NCBI GenBank assembly: GCA_001828295.1
Contig: MHYI01000142.1
Span: 1 to 6,937, forward strand
DNA: 6,937 nt
Direction of reading: 5' to 3'
Source: Planctomycetes bacterium RBG_16_41_13
GTDB taxonomy: Bacteria > Planctomycetota > Brocadiia > Brocadiales > Brocadiaceae
The translations under genes were made by a program, and so were the position numbers. Of the stretch, positions 1-6,905 are shown piece after piece. Within the stretch, counting starts at the first letter, position 1, and every line of letters starts with the position of its first letter. The notes beneath the pieces are model-generated. The model was given only the letters and a program-made list of their open reading frames with translations. It was not told the origin of the DNA and made no database searches.

Positions 1-16
1 GACGGATAGGCTGGCA

Positions 17-52
17 GCTTGTGTATTAAATATCACAAGCAGGATGCTTGTG
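17..52. repeat. REP-like three-arm palindrome cluster
   Basis: Three alternating 7-base arms are visible: GCTTGTG at 17-23, its exact complement CACAAGC at 34-40, and GCTTGTG again at 46-52. The middle arm can pair with either neighbour, with loops of 10 or 5 bases, so two alternative hairpins are possible. The flanks of the two GCTTGTG copies (CTGGCA and CAGGAT before them) are also similar, which suggests two diverged copies of one short unit. Arrangements like this are typical of dispersed extragenic palindromic repeats. The stop codon of the small minus-strand ORF (33-209) lies inside it. Its function is unknown; it could simply form a hairpin at the 3' end of that transcript. Confidence 0.5.
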
Positions 53-209
53 TTACATTGTACAGATAGTTACAAAAAATCGGGAATACACCCCCAGGCG
101 ATAGCCCTTTCGCCTTGAGATGGGCAACAAGAGCGTCTACGTTGTAAACATGTTCGTGTGCGATGCCGTCTTTAATTTCCCATAGCTCTTCGATGATTTC
201 GTCAGCCAT
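33..209 (-). CDS. Small antitoxin-like partner of a PIN-domain toxin (58 aa)
   Basis: This 58-codon ORF starts at ATG (209-207) and stops at TGA (35-33). A GGGGG tract at 219-223 lies 9 bases before the ATG and could serve as ribosome binding site. The protein begins MADEIIEELWEIKDGIA and continues HVYNVDALVAHLKAKG. This acidic, helical pattern is what I recall for short proteins encoded directly beside PIN-domain toxins, probably as their antitoxins. Its start overlaps the end of the PIN remnant by 8 bases (202-209), an arrangement suggesting former translational coupling. The last 20 or so residues (PIFCNYLYNVTQASCL) look unlike the usual hydrophilic tail of such proteins and are encoded by a repeat cluster, so the 3' end may have been replaced. 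With the toxin broken, the gene is probably functionless or an orphan. The antitoxin role is inferred from context and weak family resemblance. Confidence 0.6.
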   Translation of the reverse strand: MADEIIEELWEIKDGIAHEHVYNVDALVAHLKAKGLSPGGVFPIFCNYLYNVTQASCL

Positions 210-495
210 CTTCGTTTACCCCCATTAGTTCTTGTGGAGTGCAAATCTCTGGGCACACATAGCCATGTGCGGCACATACGTTTCTCACTATAGGTTTCAT
301 CTCAGCGTTGTCAATATGCCGGCAGTTCTATGTCAGAAGGTAGTCAACACCGTGAACGGCTGCTATTGCGATATAAAGGGAGTCATCCAACGCTTTTACC
401 GGAAGCGCGCCTTCTTGAAGGAGCGCTTTGGATAAGGCGACGACTGCTTAGGTAATTGCCAGAAGTGGGATGTCGGACAGGATGTTGAGCCGCCG
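202..495 (-). pseudogene. PIN-domain toxin (VapC-like), N-terminally truncated, two in-frame stops
   Basis: Reading the minus strand from about 495 down to the TGA at 204-202 gives one continuous frame with clear PIN-domain C-terminal character. RRLNILSDIPLLAIT is followed by LPVKALDDSLYIAIAAVHG, then VDYLL, NCRHIDNAEMKP and finally CPEICTPQELMGVNED. In this family, which usually has small RNase toxins, the paired aspartates before the hydrophobic helix belong to the metal site, and the loop usually reads LLTWNCRHI. Here the Trp codon is TAG (330-328), a one-base change from TGG. A TAA at 450-448 interrupts the upstream part. The N-terminal half, which should carry the first catalytic Asp, is absent; homology stops at the inverted-repeat element starting near 504. 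No frameshift is needed between the pieces. The end overlaps the start of the small partner ORF. The gene cannot make a full toxin. Confidence 0.8.
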
Positions 496-503
496 AAAAC
501 CTT

Positions 504-595
504 AAGGGGGGCAAACCTTATCTATTGACTGTTAAACGTATAATTGTTTTATAAAAAAACTCATATTTGTCAATAGATTAGGTTTGCCCCCCCTT
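504..595. repeat. Inverted-repeat element (MITE-like) or long hairpin
   Basis: The left arm at 504-529 (AAGGGGGGCAAACC then TTATCTATTGAC) pairs with the right arm at 569-595. The match is nearly perfect: one mismatch (518-519 region against 579-580) and one extra C in the right-hand tract of seven. The AT-rich centre (530-568) contains no ORF. The element separates the argC stop from the PIN pseudogene, whose homology ends at its left edge. Short elements with terminal inverted repeats and AT-rich cores are typical of non-autonomous miniature transposable elements, which could explain the truncation. I see no clear target-site duplication. Alternatively it is a stem-loop after argC; it lacks a following T tract on the minus strand, so it is not a classical intrinsic terminator. 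Confidence 0.6.
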
Positions 596-615
596 CTTTT
601 CCCCTAATATTTTAT

Positions 616-1647
616 CTATTTCAATCCCGTTTCTTCTTTAAATCCGCACATCACATTCATATTCTGGACTGCCTGGCCTGCGGCGCCCTTGATTAAATTA
701 TCGATGGCAGAAAGAATCACTATCCTTTTGTCTGTTACCTTTACCGCAATATCGCAGAAGTTTGTGTGGCTTACGTCCTTTGTTTTCGGCAGGGTGCTGT
801 TTTCTCTTAAACGGATAAAAGGTTCTTTTTGATAAAATTCTCTATAGATATTCAATGCTGCCTCATCGTTCAGGGCTGAAGCGCCTGTCCTGATTTTGGG
901 GATGCAGTAAATAGTGCATAATATGCCTCTGTTCATGGGAACGAGGTGGGGAACAAACTGTATGGATACGGGTTGGCTGGTTTTGGTGGAGAGTATATGT
1001 TCTATTTCAGGACAGTGGCGATGGCCGCCCACAGCGTATGCCTCGGTATTTTCGTTGCATTCGCAGTAGTGTGTGTCTTCCCGCGCTTCACGTCCTTTCC
1101 CGGAAACGCCCGACTTTGCATCCACAATGATATCATTGGGTTCAATAAGACCTTTCGCAAGCAATGGCGCTAATGCCAGTATGGTTGCGGTAGTGTAACA
1201 TCCCGGATTCGCCACTAAATGAGTTTTTTTGATGGTATCGCGAAAAAGCTCCGGCAGGCCGTAAACGGCTTTTGTTAAGCCGTCAATGTCGGTATGCCTG
1301 GTCTTATACCATCTTTCGTACAATGCGCTATCCTGAAACCGGTAATCAGCGCTGAAGTCTATTACCTTTATTCCTTTCTGAATAAAATGCGGCACGTATT
1401 TCATTGAAACCGTGGGTGGCAAGGTAATAAAGGCAACGTCCAGGTTATCAGGGACTTCTTTTTCCTGAATACTATCGCATGTCAATTCGATTTGGCCTTG
1501 CAATGAAGGAAATATATCGGAAATCTTAGGGTGGTCTGTTCTCCTCACGCCAAGGCAGGAAATTTTCACTTCCGGATGGCGAAGAAGGATTTTGATGAGT
1601 TCAAGGCTGGTGTAAGCAGTAGCGCCGATTATTCCAATGTTTAACAT
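616..1647 (-). CDS. argC: N-acetyl-gamma-glutamyl-phosphate reductase
   Basis: The enzyme reduces N-acetylglutamyl-5-phosphate to the semialdehyde with NADPH in the cytoplasmic arginine pathway. The 343-residue length is normal for the family. A Rossmann nucleotide-binding start is seen at residues 4-15 (IGIIGATAYTSL). The catalytic cysteine is Cys150 in NPGCYTTA, followed by DAKSGVSGKGREA (176-188) and the histidine motif GHRHCPEI (208-215). Three positions differ from the pattern I expect: GATGYTG reads GATAYTS, NPGCYPT reads NPGCYTT, and SGAGR reads SGKGR. The catalytic Cys and His are kept, so activity is likely. AGGGAG (1656-1661) lies 8 bases before the ATG. No other arg gene is visible. 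The gene follows lon by 154 bases without an obvious terminator, so it may be read through from lon or have its own unseen promoter. Confidence 0.95.
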   Translation of the reverse strand: MLNIGIIGATAYTSLELIKILLRHPEVKISCLGVRRTDHPKISDIFPSLQGQIELTCDSIQEKEVPDNLDVAFITLPPTVSMKYVPHFIQKGIKVIDFSADYRFQDSALYERWYKTRHTDIDGLTKAVYGLPELFRDTIKKTHLVANPGCYTTATILALAPLLAKGLIEPNDIIVDAKSGVSGKGREAREDTHYCECNENTEAYAVGGHRHCPEIEHILSTKTSQPVSIQFVPHLVPMNRGILCTIYCIPKIRTGASALNDEAALNIYREFYQKEPFIRLRENSTLPKTKDVSHTNFCDIAVKVTDKRIVILSAIDNLIKGAAGQAVQNMNVMCGFKEETGLK

Positions 1648-1692
1648 AGCTGTATCTCCCTACAAGAACGAAAAAAGTCATTGGCATTGGTC

Positions 1693-1762
1693 AACCGCCA
1701 ACTGCCGATTGCCGACTGTGGACTGTGGATTGTAGACTGTAGACTGTAGATTGCCGACGCCT
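1693..1762. repeat. Degenerate heptamer tandem repeat
   Basis: About ten consecutive 7-base units on the consensus GACTGTR/GATTGCC fill most of the gap between lon and argC. In order they read AACCGCC, AACTGCC, GATTGCC, GACTGTG, GACTGTG, GATTGTA, GACTGTA, GACTGTA, GATTGCC, GACGCCT. Adjacent pairs are identical (1714-1727 and 1735-1748), showing local duplication. Because seven is not a multiple of three and the tract is intergenic, it does not code. It looks like a slippage-prone minisatellite and sits about 45 bases upstream of the argC start, within a possible leader. Confidence 0.85.
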
Positions 1763-1801
1763 GTTTTTTAATATTATTCGCTCCATAAAGAATAGACTTT
1801 C

Positions 1802-4243
1802 TCACATCCCGCAAAAAATCTTTATCCTTTTCTTTTTTGGCTCTTCTGCGCCAAAAACTATTGGCAGCATTTCCTCTACCCTTTCTACAAATGCGAAATT
1901 CAATCCTTTTTTTGCATTTTCCGGAACTTCGGTTAAATCTTTCTCATTTCTCTTCGGTAAGACAATCGTAGTAATCCCTGCCCTCTTGGCTGCCAGGACC
2001 TTTTCTTTTATGCCTCCAACAGGGAGAACCCTTCCGCGCAGCGTGATTTCACCCGTCATCGCTACATTAGAGTGGATTGACGCCCCTTTCAAAAGCGAGA
2101 TAAGCGCCATAGCCATTGTTACTCCGGCAGAAGGCCCGTCTTTTGGAATAGCTCCGGCAGGAACATGAATATGAAAGTCGTATTTATCAAAATCCTTAAA
2201 GGAAATTTTCAGGTTGTCGAGTTTTGCCCTGATATAACTCATTGCTGCCTGGGCAGATTCTTTCATAATATCCCCTAAACAGCCGGTTAAGGTGAGTTTC
2301 CCCGTGCCTGGCATACAAGTAGCCTCAATAAAAAGTATGTCTCCGCCGGCCTGCGTCCACGCAAGACCGGTGGCAACTCCGGCTTCTGTCGTTCGTTCAG
2401 CCGCCTCGGAGAAAAACTTGATTGGCCCCAAAAGTGTATTTAATTGTTCCGCATTGATGGTTACCGACGTCTCTTCTCCGGAAGCTATTTTCTTCGCCGT
2501 TTTCCTGCAAAGGTGTGCGATTTCACGTTCCAGGTTTCTCAGGCCTGCCTCCCGCGTATAATCACTGATTACCGCCTGTATTGCATCGTCGGTAATCGTT
2601 AGCTGTTCCTCTTTGAGACCGTGGGCTTTTAGCTGCTTGGGAAGGATGAATTTTTTCGCGATGGATATTTTTTCTTCAGCAGTATATCCGGGAAGTTCCA
2701 GCACCTCCATACGATCTTTCAGCGCAGGCGGTACCGTATCTAATATGTTTGCGGTGGTGATAAACATTACATTTGAAAGGTCAAACGCTACGTCGAGATA
2801 ATGGTCGGAAAAGGCATGGTTTTGTTCAGGGTCAAGCACTTCCAGCAAGGCGGCTGACGGGTCTCCGCGGAAATCAGCGCCAAGTTTGTCAATTTCGTCC
2901 AGCATGAATACCGGATTGTTTGATTCCGCTTTTTTCAGTCCCTGTATGATCCTGCCCGGCAATGCACCTATATAAGTGCGCCTGTGACCCCTTATCTCCG
3001 CCTCGTCTCTTACTCCTCCCAGGGACATACGGACAAATTTCCTGCCCATCGAACGTGCAATTGACATCCCAACGGAGGTTTTCCCTGTGCCGGGTGGTCC
3101 GACAAAGCACAGGATTGGTCCCTTCATATCATCCTTGAGTTTCCTTACCGCAAGATATTCAAGTATCCTTTCCTTTAATTTTTCTAAATCGTAATGATCT
3201 TCATCCAATATGGTACTGGCTGCTTTAATATCCAACTGGTCTTTCGTGGAAGCCGACCATGGAAGGGCAATCAGCAGATCCAGGTACGTCCTTGAAACCG
3301 TATATTCCGCCGAAGCGGAATGCATCTTTGCAAGCCGCTCAAGTTCCCGTTCGGCTTCCTTTTGGGCTTCGGCAGGCATTTTGGCTTTTTCGATCTTTTC
3401 CTTTAATTCTTTCATCTCCATTGAACGTTCGTCGCCTTCGCCCAGTTCATCCTGAATCGCCTTTAGCTGCTGTCTCAGATAATATTCCTTCTGTCCCTTT
3501 TCCATTTCATTCCTTACCTGAGACTGGATTTTTGTAGCCATTTCCAGGACTTCCAATTCGCTGGCAATCAGCGTGGTAACTTTTTGCAAACGCAATTTTA
3601 CGTTTGCCATTTCCAGCACCTTCTGCTTTTCCACCACGCTAACATTTAAATGCGAAGTAATAAGATCCGCTAAACGGCTGGGATTTTCAATATTAACGAC
3701 AGCTACCTTCAATTCTTCGGGCAGGGATGGCGTCATGGAAATCATGCGTGCAAATTGGTCCGCCGCATTTCTTGCCAGCGCTTCTGTCTCTCTATCGTCT
3801 TCAATGATATCTTCAATAGCGCTGACTTTTGCCTTAAAATAAGGATCGGATTGAACGTATTCCCCGATTTTTACCCTGCGAAGTCCCTGGACAAGCATTT
3901 TTGCTGAATTATCGGGCATGCGCAGCATTTGGAGAACCACAGCCGCCGTGGCGCTCTCATAGAGATCGGATTGTTTTAGCACTTTAATATCTTTATCTTT
4001 CTGCGCGGTCAGGGTCAGGAAACGGTTCCCGGCCAAAACATCGTTCAGGAGTTTAAGATCCCTATCGGTATAAACGCTTAACGCCGCGACCATTCCCGGG
4101 AATACAACGGTGTCTTTCACTGGAAGCACAGGGGTTTCATGGGGTATTTTTATTCTTTCTATTTTGTCCTGTACTTCTTCTTCAACCGTAAGTACAGGCT
4201 GCTCCTGGTCTTCGCCATTGTTATTATTTTCGCTATTTGTCAT
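1802..4243 (-). CDS. lon: ATP-dependent Lon protease (LonA type)
   Basis: Cytoplasmic AAA+ serine protease that degrades misfolded and selected regulatory proteins. Its 813 residues contain all LonA parts. The N-terminal substrate domain spans roughly 37-230, beginning TPVLPVKDTVVFPGM. A coiled helical region spans about 230-325. The ATPase has Walker A GPPGTGKT (382-389), Walker B VFMLDEID (445-452) and a likely arginine finger at R511. The protease domain (about 610-795) carries the Ser-Lys dyad: S705 in KDGPSAG and K748 in GGIKEK, the same 43-residue spacing as S679 and K722 of E. coli Lon. A polar, Asn- and Glu-rich extension (about 1-35) precedes the domain. GGAGAGG (4258-4264) lies 14 bases before the ATG, a longish spacing. 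The gene starts 38 bases after hsp20 and is probably cotranscribed with it. No membrane segment of the LonB type is seen. Confidence 0.97.
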   Translation of the reverse strand: MTNSENNNNGEDQEQPVLTVEEEVQDKIERIKIPHETPVLPVKDTVVFPGMVAALSVYTDRDLKLLNDVLAGNRFLTLTAQKDKDIKVLKQSDLYESATAAVVLQMLRMPDNSAKMLVQGLRRVKIGEYVQSDPYFKAKVSAIEDIIEDDRETEALARNAADQFARMISMTPSLPEELKVAVVNIENPSRLADLITSHLNVSVVEKQKVLEMANVKLRLQKVTTLIASELEVLEMATKIQSQVRNEMEKGQKEYYLRQQLKAIQDELGEGDERSMEMKELKEKIEKAKMPAEAQKEAERELERLAKMHSASAEYTVSRTYLDLLIALPWSASTKDQLDIKAASTILDEDHYDLEKLKERILEYLAVRKLKDDMKGPILCFVGPPGTGKTSVGMSIARSMGRKFVRMSLGGVRDEAEIRGHRRTYIGALPGRIIQGLKKAESNNPVFMLDEIDKLGADFRGDPSAALLEVLDPEQNHAFSDHYLDVAFDLSNVMFITTANILDTVPPALKDRMEVLELPGYTAEEKISIAKKFILPKQLKAHGLKEEQLTITDDAIQAVISDYTREAGLRNLEREIAHLCRKTAKKIASGEETSVTINAEQLNTLLGPIKFFSEAAERTTEAGVATGLAWTQAGGDILFIEATCMPGTGKLTLTGCLGDIMKESAQAAMSYIRAKLDNLKISFKDFDKYDFHIHVPAGAIPKDGPSAGVTMAMALISLLKGASIHSNVAMTGEITLRGRVLPVGGIKEKVLAAKRAGITTIVLPKRNEKDLTEVPENAKKGLNFAFVERVEEMLPIVFGAEEPKKKRIKIFCGM

Positions 4244-4281
4244 GTTGTGTACTGTTTCCTCTCCGGCAATACAGGGAATGG

Positions 4282-4734
4282 TTAAAGGTTGATTTTTATG
4301 GCAAATGCTTCCGGCGCTTTTTGCTGAATTTTTGGCAGGATTATTTGTAAAAAACCTTCCTTGTATGAGGCTTTTATATTATTTGTATCAACTGGTTTGG
4401 GCATATAAAAGGCTCTTTCAAAATATCCATACCTGATTTCCACCTGATAAAAACATATCTTTTCGTGGGGCGAGTCGTCAGTTCTGTGACCAGTTATCGT
4501 AAGGGTGCCTTTTGAAAAAGAAACCTGCACATTTTGCGGTTTCGTGCCGGGAATGGCCATTTTTACAATAATGTCTTCAGGTGTTTCGTAAATATCCGTC
4601 TGGGGTTTCCATGGAGAAATTGAATCGAAAGAATATTCTTTCCCGGTAAAAGAAAAAAACTCGCTTAAGATTTGTTCAATCTTATTTTGTTTTGCATCGG
4701 TTTTGTAATAAGTGCCGTTATCATTTGAAATCAT
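4282..4734 (-). CDS. Small heat-shock protein, Hsp20/alpha-crystallin family
   Basis: ATP-independent holdase that binds unfolding proteins and forms oligomers in the cytoplasm. With the ATG at 4734 the protein has 150 residues. The alpha-crystallin domain spans about 43-135, from WKPQTDIYETPEDIIVKM to the signature GFLQIILPK (127-135), and includes IPGTKPQNV and the strand GTLTITGHR. The C-terminal IKI (146-148) fits the I-x-I/V motif that docks between subunits. The frame is open upstream to a TTG at 4758, which would add 8 residues. I prefer the ATG because GGGAGG (4747-4752) lies 12 bases before it, whereas the TTG has no Shine-Dalgarno and would fall close to the predicted transcript start. 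lon follows after 38 bases, so an induced holdase-protease pair is likely. The family has many paralogues, so I give no symbol. Confidence 0.93.
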   Translation of the reverse strand: MISNDNGTYYKTDAKQNKIEQILSEFFSFTGKEYSFDSISPWKPQTDIYETPEDIIVKMAIPGTKPQNVQVSFSKGTLTITGHRTDDSPHEKICFYQVEIRYGYFERAFYMPKPVDTNNIKASYKEGFLQIILPKIQQKAPEAFAIKINL

Positions 4735-4746
4735 TTTAGAATGAAA

Positions 4747-4752
4747 CCTCCC
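4747..4752 (-). promoter_or_regulatory. Ribosome binding site deciding the hsp20 start
   Basis: GGGAGG on the minus strand, 12 bases before the ATG at 4734 and downstream of the in-frame TTG at 4758. It can serve the ATG but not the TTG, which is why the shorter protein is preferred. The spacing is slightly long, as it is for lon (14). Confidence 0.6.
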
Positions 4753-4773
4753 AGTCAAAAGGAAAACGATGTC

Positions 4774-4802
4774 AATATAACAATGTTCATTTTCAAGTAC
4801 AA
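4774..4802 (-). promoter_or_regulatory. Candidate promoter of the hsp20-lon unit
   Basis: On the minus strand TTGTAC (4797-4802) and TATATT (4774-4779) are separated by 17 bases. The -10 box matches TATAAT at five of six positions; the -35 box is weak. Transcription would start near 4767, giving a leader of about 33 bases before the ATG. CTTGAAA, a match to the -35 of heat-shock sigma-32 promoters, lies between the boxes (4790-4796), but I find no CCCCAT-type -10 at the right distance. The promoter lies just after the groEL terminator, which supports a separate transcript. Confidence 0.35.
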
Positions 4803-4874
4803 GAGGATTTGCAGGATAAGCGTCTGCAAAGAGATAATGATGAAACAGGCATTATGGCCAGATTCTGCCGAAAT

Positions 4875-4902
4875 AAAAAACCCCGCAAACGCGGGGTTTT
4901 TT
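4875..4902. terminator. Bidirectional intrinsic terminator after groEL
   Basis: A perfect palindrome with 12-base arms: six A, CCCCGC, loop AAAC, GCGGGG, six T. The GC-rich core is followed by a T tract on either strand, so it is a textbook Rho-independent terminator in both directions. It lies 28 bases past the groEL stop on the minus strand and ends the groEL transcript before hsp20. On the plus strand it would stop any transcript entering groEL antisense. Confidence 0.93.
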
Positions 4903-4930
4903 GTGATATCGATAAAAAAGTAAAAAAAAT

Positions 4931-6568
4931 TTAATACATATCCCCATAACCGCCATAGCCGCCGCCCTGAGGCATTGGAGGGGTTTTCTTTTTCTCCGGT
5001 ATCTTGCCTATTATGGCGTCTGTTGTAAGCAGTAAAGTGGAAACGCTCGCTGCATTTTGCAGGGCGGTTCTCACCACTTTTGTCGGATCAATGATGCCTT
5101 CGCTCACCATATCGCAATACCGGTTTGCTCCCGCATCATAGCCTTCGTTTCCTTTCGCATTTTCAACATTCTGCACGACAATTGCAGCGCTAACCCCTGC
5201 ATTCGCTGCGATTTGTCTTAATGGCGCCCTTAAAGCCCTCTGAAGGATATCAACGCCTATTTTTTCATCACCCGCAAGGATAAGATCATACAGAGGGGAA
5301 ATAGACCTGAGAAGCGATACGCCTCCTCCGGGAAGGATTCCTTCTTCAACGGCGGCCCGGGTCGCATGGAGTGCGTCTTCAACTCGCGCCTTCTTTTCCT
5401 TCATTTCACTTTCCGTTGCAGCGCCGACATTGATCATTACCACACCGCCAGCCATCTTGGCAAGCCTCTCCTGAAGTTTTTCCCTGTCGTAATCCGATGT
5501 GGTAGTCGAGATTTCCCTTTTTATCTGTTCAATACGATCCTTGATTTTTCTGCTTTCTCCGGCGCCCTCGATGATGATGGTGTTTTCCTTGTCGATTTCT
5601 ATCTTCTTTGCGCGGCCAAGGTCGCTTAATTCTAACGTTTCAAGGTTAATGCCCAAATCTTCAAAAACTGCCTGGCCGCCGGTAAGGACAGCGATATCTT
5701 CCAGCATCGCCTTGCGTTTATCACCAAAACCAGGTGCCTTAACTGCAGCGCATTTCAGCGACCCACGGAGCTTGTTCACAACAAGCAAGGTTAAGGCTTC
5801 GCCTTCTATCTCTTCGGCAATAATCAAAAGAGGTTTGCCCGTTTGAGAAATTTTCTCCAATATCGGTACCAGCATCTTGGCAGTGGTTATCTTTTTCTCA
5901 TGAATAAGCAGGTAAGGGTCTTCCAGAACACATTGCATCGTGTTGGGATTCGTAACGAAATAAGGAGAGAGGTATCCTTTGTCAAACTGCAACCCTTCAA
6001 TCCATTTCGCCTCAGTTTGCAAACTTTTGCCTTCCTCTACCGTGATCACACCATCTTTGCCGACCTTATCCATGGCATCAGCGATAATTTTACCGATTTC
6101 AGCATCGTAATTGGAGGCTACCGTGGCAATCTGCTCAACCTCTTTTCTTCCCTTTACCGGAATACTCATCTGCCGCAGCTTATCTACTACACACTGAACG
6201 GCCTTGTCGATGCCACGCTTCAACGCCATTGCGTTGGCTCCCGCAGTAACATTCTTAAGCCCTTCTACAAATATTGCCTCTGCAAGCACCGTAGCAGTGG
6301 TCGTTCCGTCACCGGCAACATCGCTCGTTTTTGCGGCAACGGACTTTACCATTTGCGCACCGATGTTTTGCATGTGATCGGGCAAGTCTATTTCTTTCGC
6401 AACAGTTACTCCGTCCTTCGTAATAGTTGGCGAACCAAAACTTTTTTGAATAATAACATTACGTCCCCTTGGCCCCAATGTTACCTTTACCGCATCTGCT
6501 AATTGTTTTACGCCAATCTTGATTGCCTCCAGCGCGTCGTGATTATAAATAATTTTTTTTGCCGACAT
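4931..6568 (-). CDS. groEL: 60-kDa chaperonin GroEL
   Basis: Cytoplasmic double-ring ATP-driven folding chamber. The 545 residues are the usual length. Nucleotide-site motifs are intact: [10 protein letters not shown] (29-38), GDGTTT with D87 (86-91), GGG (414-416) and D398 in [16 protein letters not shown]. Positions that contact substrate and GroES in the E. coli protein are conserved: Y199, Y203, F204, L237, L259, V263 and V264. The C-terminal tail is [11 protein letters not shown], Gly-Tyr rather than the common Gly-Gly-Met repeats. The start is set by GGAGG (6579-6583), 10 bases before the ATG. No groES lies in the 369 bases upstream, where it is normally found, so a co-chaperonin must be encoded elsewhere. 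The complete set of functional residues argues for an active protein. It is probably a monocistronic transcript ended by the terminator at 4875-4902. Confidence 0.98.
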   Translation of the reverse strand: MSAKKIIYNHDALEAIKIGVKQLADAVKVTLGPRGRNVIIQKSFGSPTITKDGVTVAKEIDLPDHMQNIGAQMVKSVAAKTSDVAGDGTTTATVLAEAIFVEGLKNVTAGANAMALKRGIDKAVQCVVDKLRQMSIPVKGRKEVEQIATVASNYDAEIGKIIADAMDKVGKDGVITVEEGKSLQTEAKWIEGLQFDKGYLSPYFVTNPNTMQCVLEDPYLLIHEKKITTAKMLVPILEKISQTGKPLLIIAEEIEGEALTLLVVNKLRGSLKCAAVKAPGFGDKRKAMLEDIAVLTGGQAVFEDLGINLETLELSDLGRAKKIEIDKENTIIIEGAGESRKIKDRIEQIKREISTTTSDYDREKLQERLAKMAGGVVMINVGAATESEMKEKKARVEDALHATRAAVEEGILPGGGVSLLRSISPLYDLILAGDEKIGVDILQRALRAPLRQIAANAGVSAAIVVQNVENAKGNEGYDAGANRYCDMVSEGIIDPTKVVRTALQNAASVSTLLLTTDAIIGKIPEKKKTPPMPQGGGYGGYGDMY

Positions 6569-6755
6569 AACAAAGTTTCCTCCAAATTATGTATTGCTGA
6601 CTTTAATAAATCTTTTAACGGCTGATTTAACGGAGCAAACAGTATGCCGAACAATGCCTGCCGCTCGTCATGCGACTTCTTTTTCCCCCGCAAATTAACC
6701 TGTCTAATCACAATAGGATATAAGAAAAGTTTTTTGCACAAAAAAACCTCTAAGG

Positions 6756-6785
6756 ATTATATAAACGAAGGTATGCCATTGTGAC
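6756..6785 (-). promoter_or_regulatory. Candidate groEL promoter
   Basis: A perfect TATAAT -10 box (6756-6761, minus strand) has GTCACA (6780-6785), four of six to TTGACA, 18 bases upstream. Transcription would begin near 6749 and give a leader of about 180 bases, which is long for groEL. A better -35-like TTGACA at 6817-6822 has no good -10 at 16-18 bases, so it is less likely. Confidence 0.4.
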
Positions 6786-6816
6786 AGTGCTTTGCTTAAA
6801 ATCTCCCTTTTAAATG

Positions 6817-6829
6817 TGTCAATATGACA
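6817..6829. promoter_or_regulatory. 13-base dyad, possible operator
   Basis: TGTCA, ATA, TGACA forms a perfect 5-base-arm dyad about 32 bases upstream of the candidate -35 box of groEL. A further TGTCA half-site on the minus strand (6782-6786) overlaps that -35 box. This geometry would suit a dimeric regulator, but I cannot name one, and short dyads arise by chance. Confidence 0.25.
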
Positions 6830-6864
6830 GGATTACATGGTAGGCGAATGGTATTCAACGGATG

Positions 6865-6879
6865 ATGCAAGCTTTGCAT
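6865..6879. repeat. 15-base palindrome
   Basis: ATGCAA, GCT, TTGCAT is a perfect 6-base-arm inverted repeat next to a run of eight G. It could be a protein-binding site or a chance palindrome; nothing adjacent settles this. Confidence 0.3.
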
Positions 6880-6905
6880 GGGTCCGGGGGGGGATGAGGA
6901 GGTAC

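Noticed and set aside
232..435. 67-residue plus-strand frame in the left region
   Set aside because: It lies antisense to the PIN remnant, whose frame has clear family motifs; the plus-strand protein has no recognisable character.
1..600. CRISPR array or novel defence system in the repeat-rich left end
   Set aside because: The repeats are few, palindromic and unevenly spaced, with no spacers of constant length and no cas genes. A decayed toxin-antitoxin pair with small repeats explains the region better.
4735..4758. Eight-residue N-terminal extension of Hsp20 from TTG
   Set aside because: No ribosome binding site precedes the TTG, while GGGAGG inside the extension serves the downstream ATG.
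4770..4775. TTGACA as -35 box for hsp20
   Set aside because: No acceptable -10 box occurs 16-18 bases downstream; that position is the ribosome binding site GGGAGG.
5843..6502. 219-residue plus-strand frame antisense to groEL
   Set aside because: It is long but entirely shadowed by the highly conserved groEL reading frame. Its Cys-, Phe- and Arg-rich composition is what an antisense frame of such a gene gives.
6508..6741. 77-residue minus-strand frame upstream of and overlapping groEL
   Set aside because: It begins at a TTG without ribosome binding site, overlaps the groEL start by 61 bases in another frame, includes groEL's own Shine-Dalgarno as coding sequence, and has no recognised domain. 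It is not groES-like.
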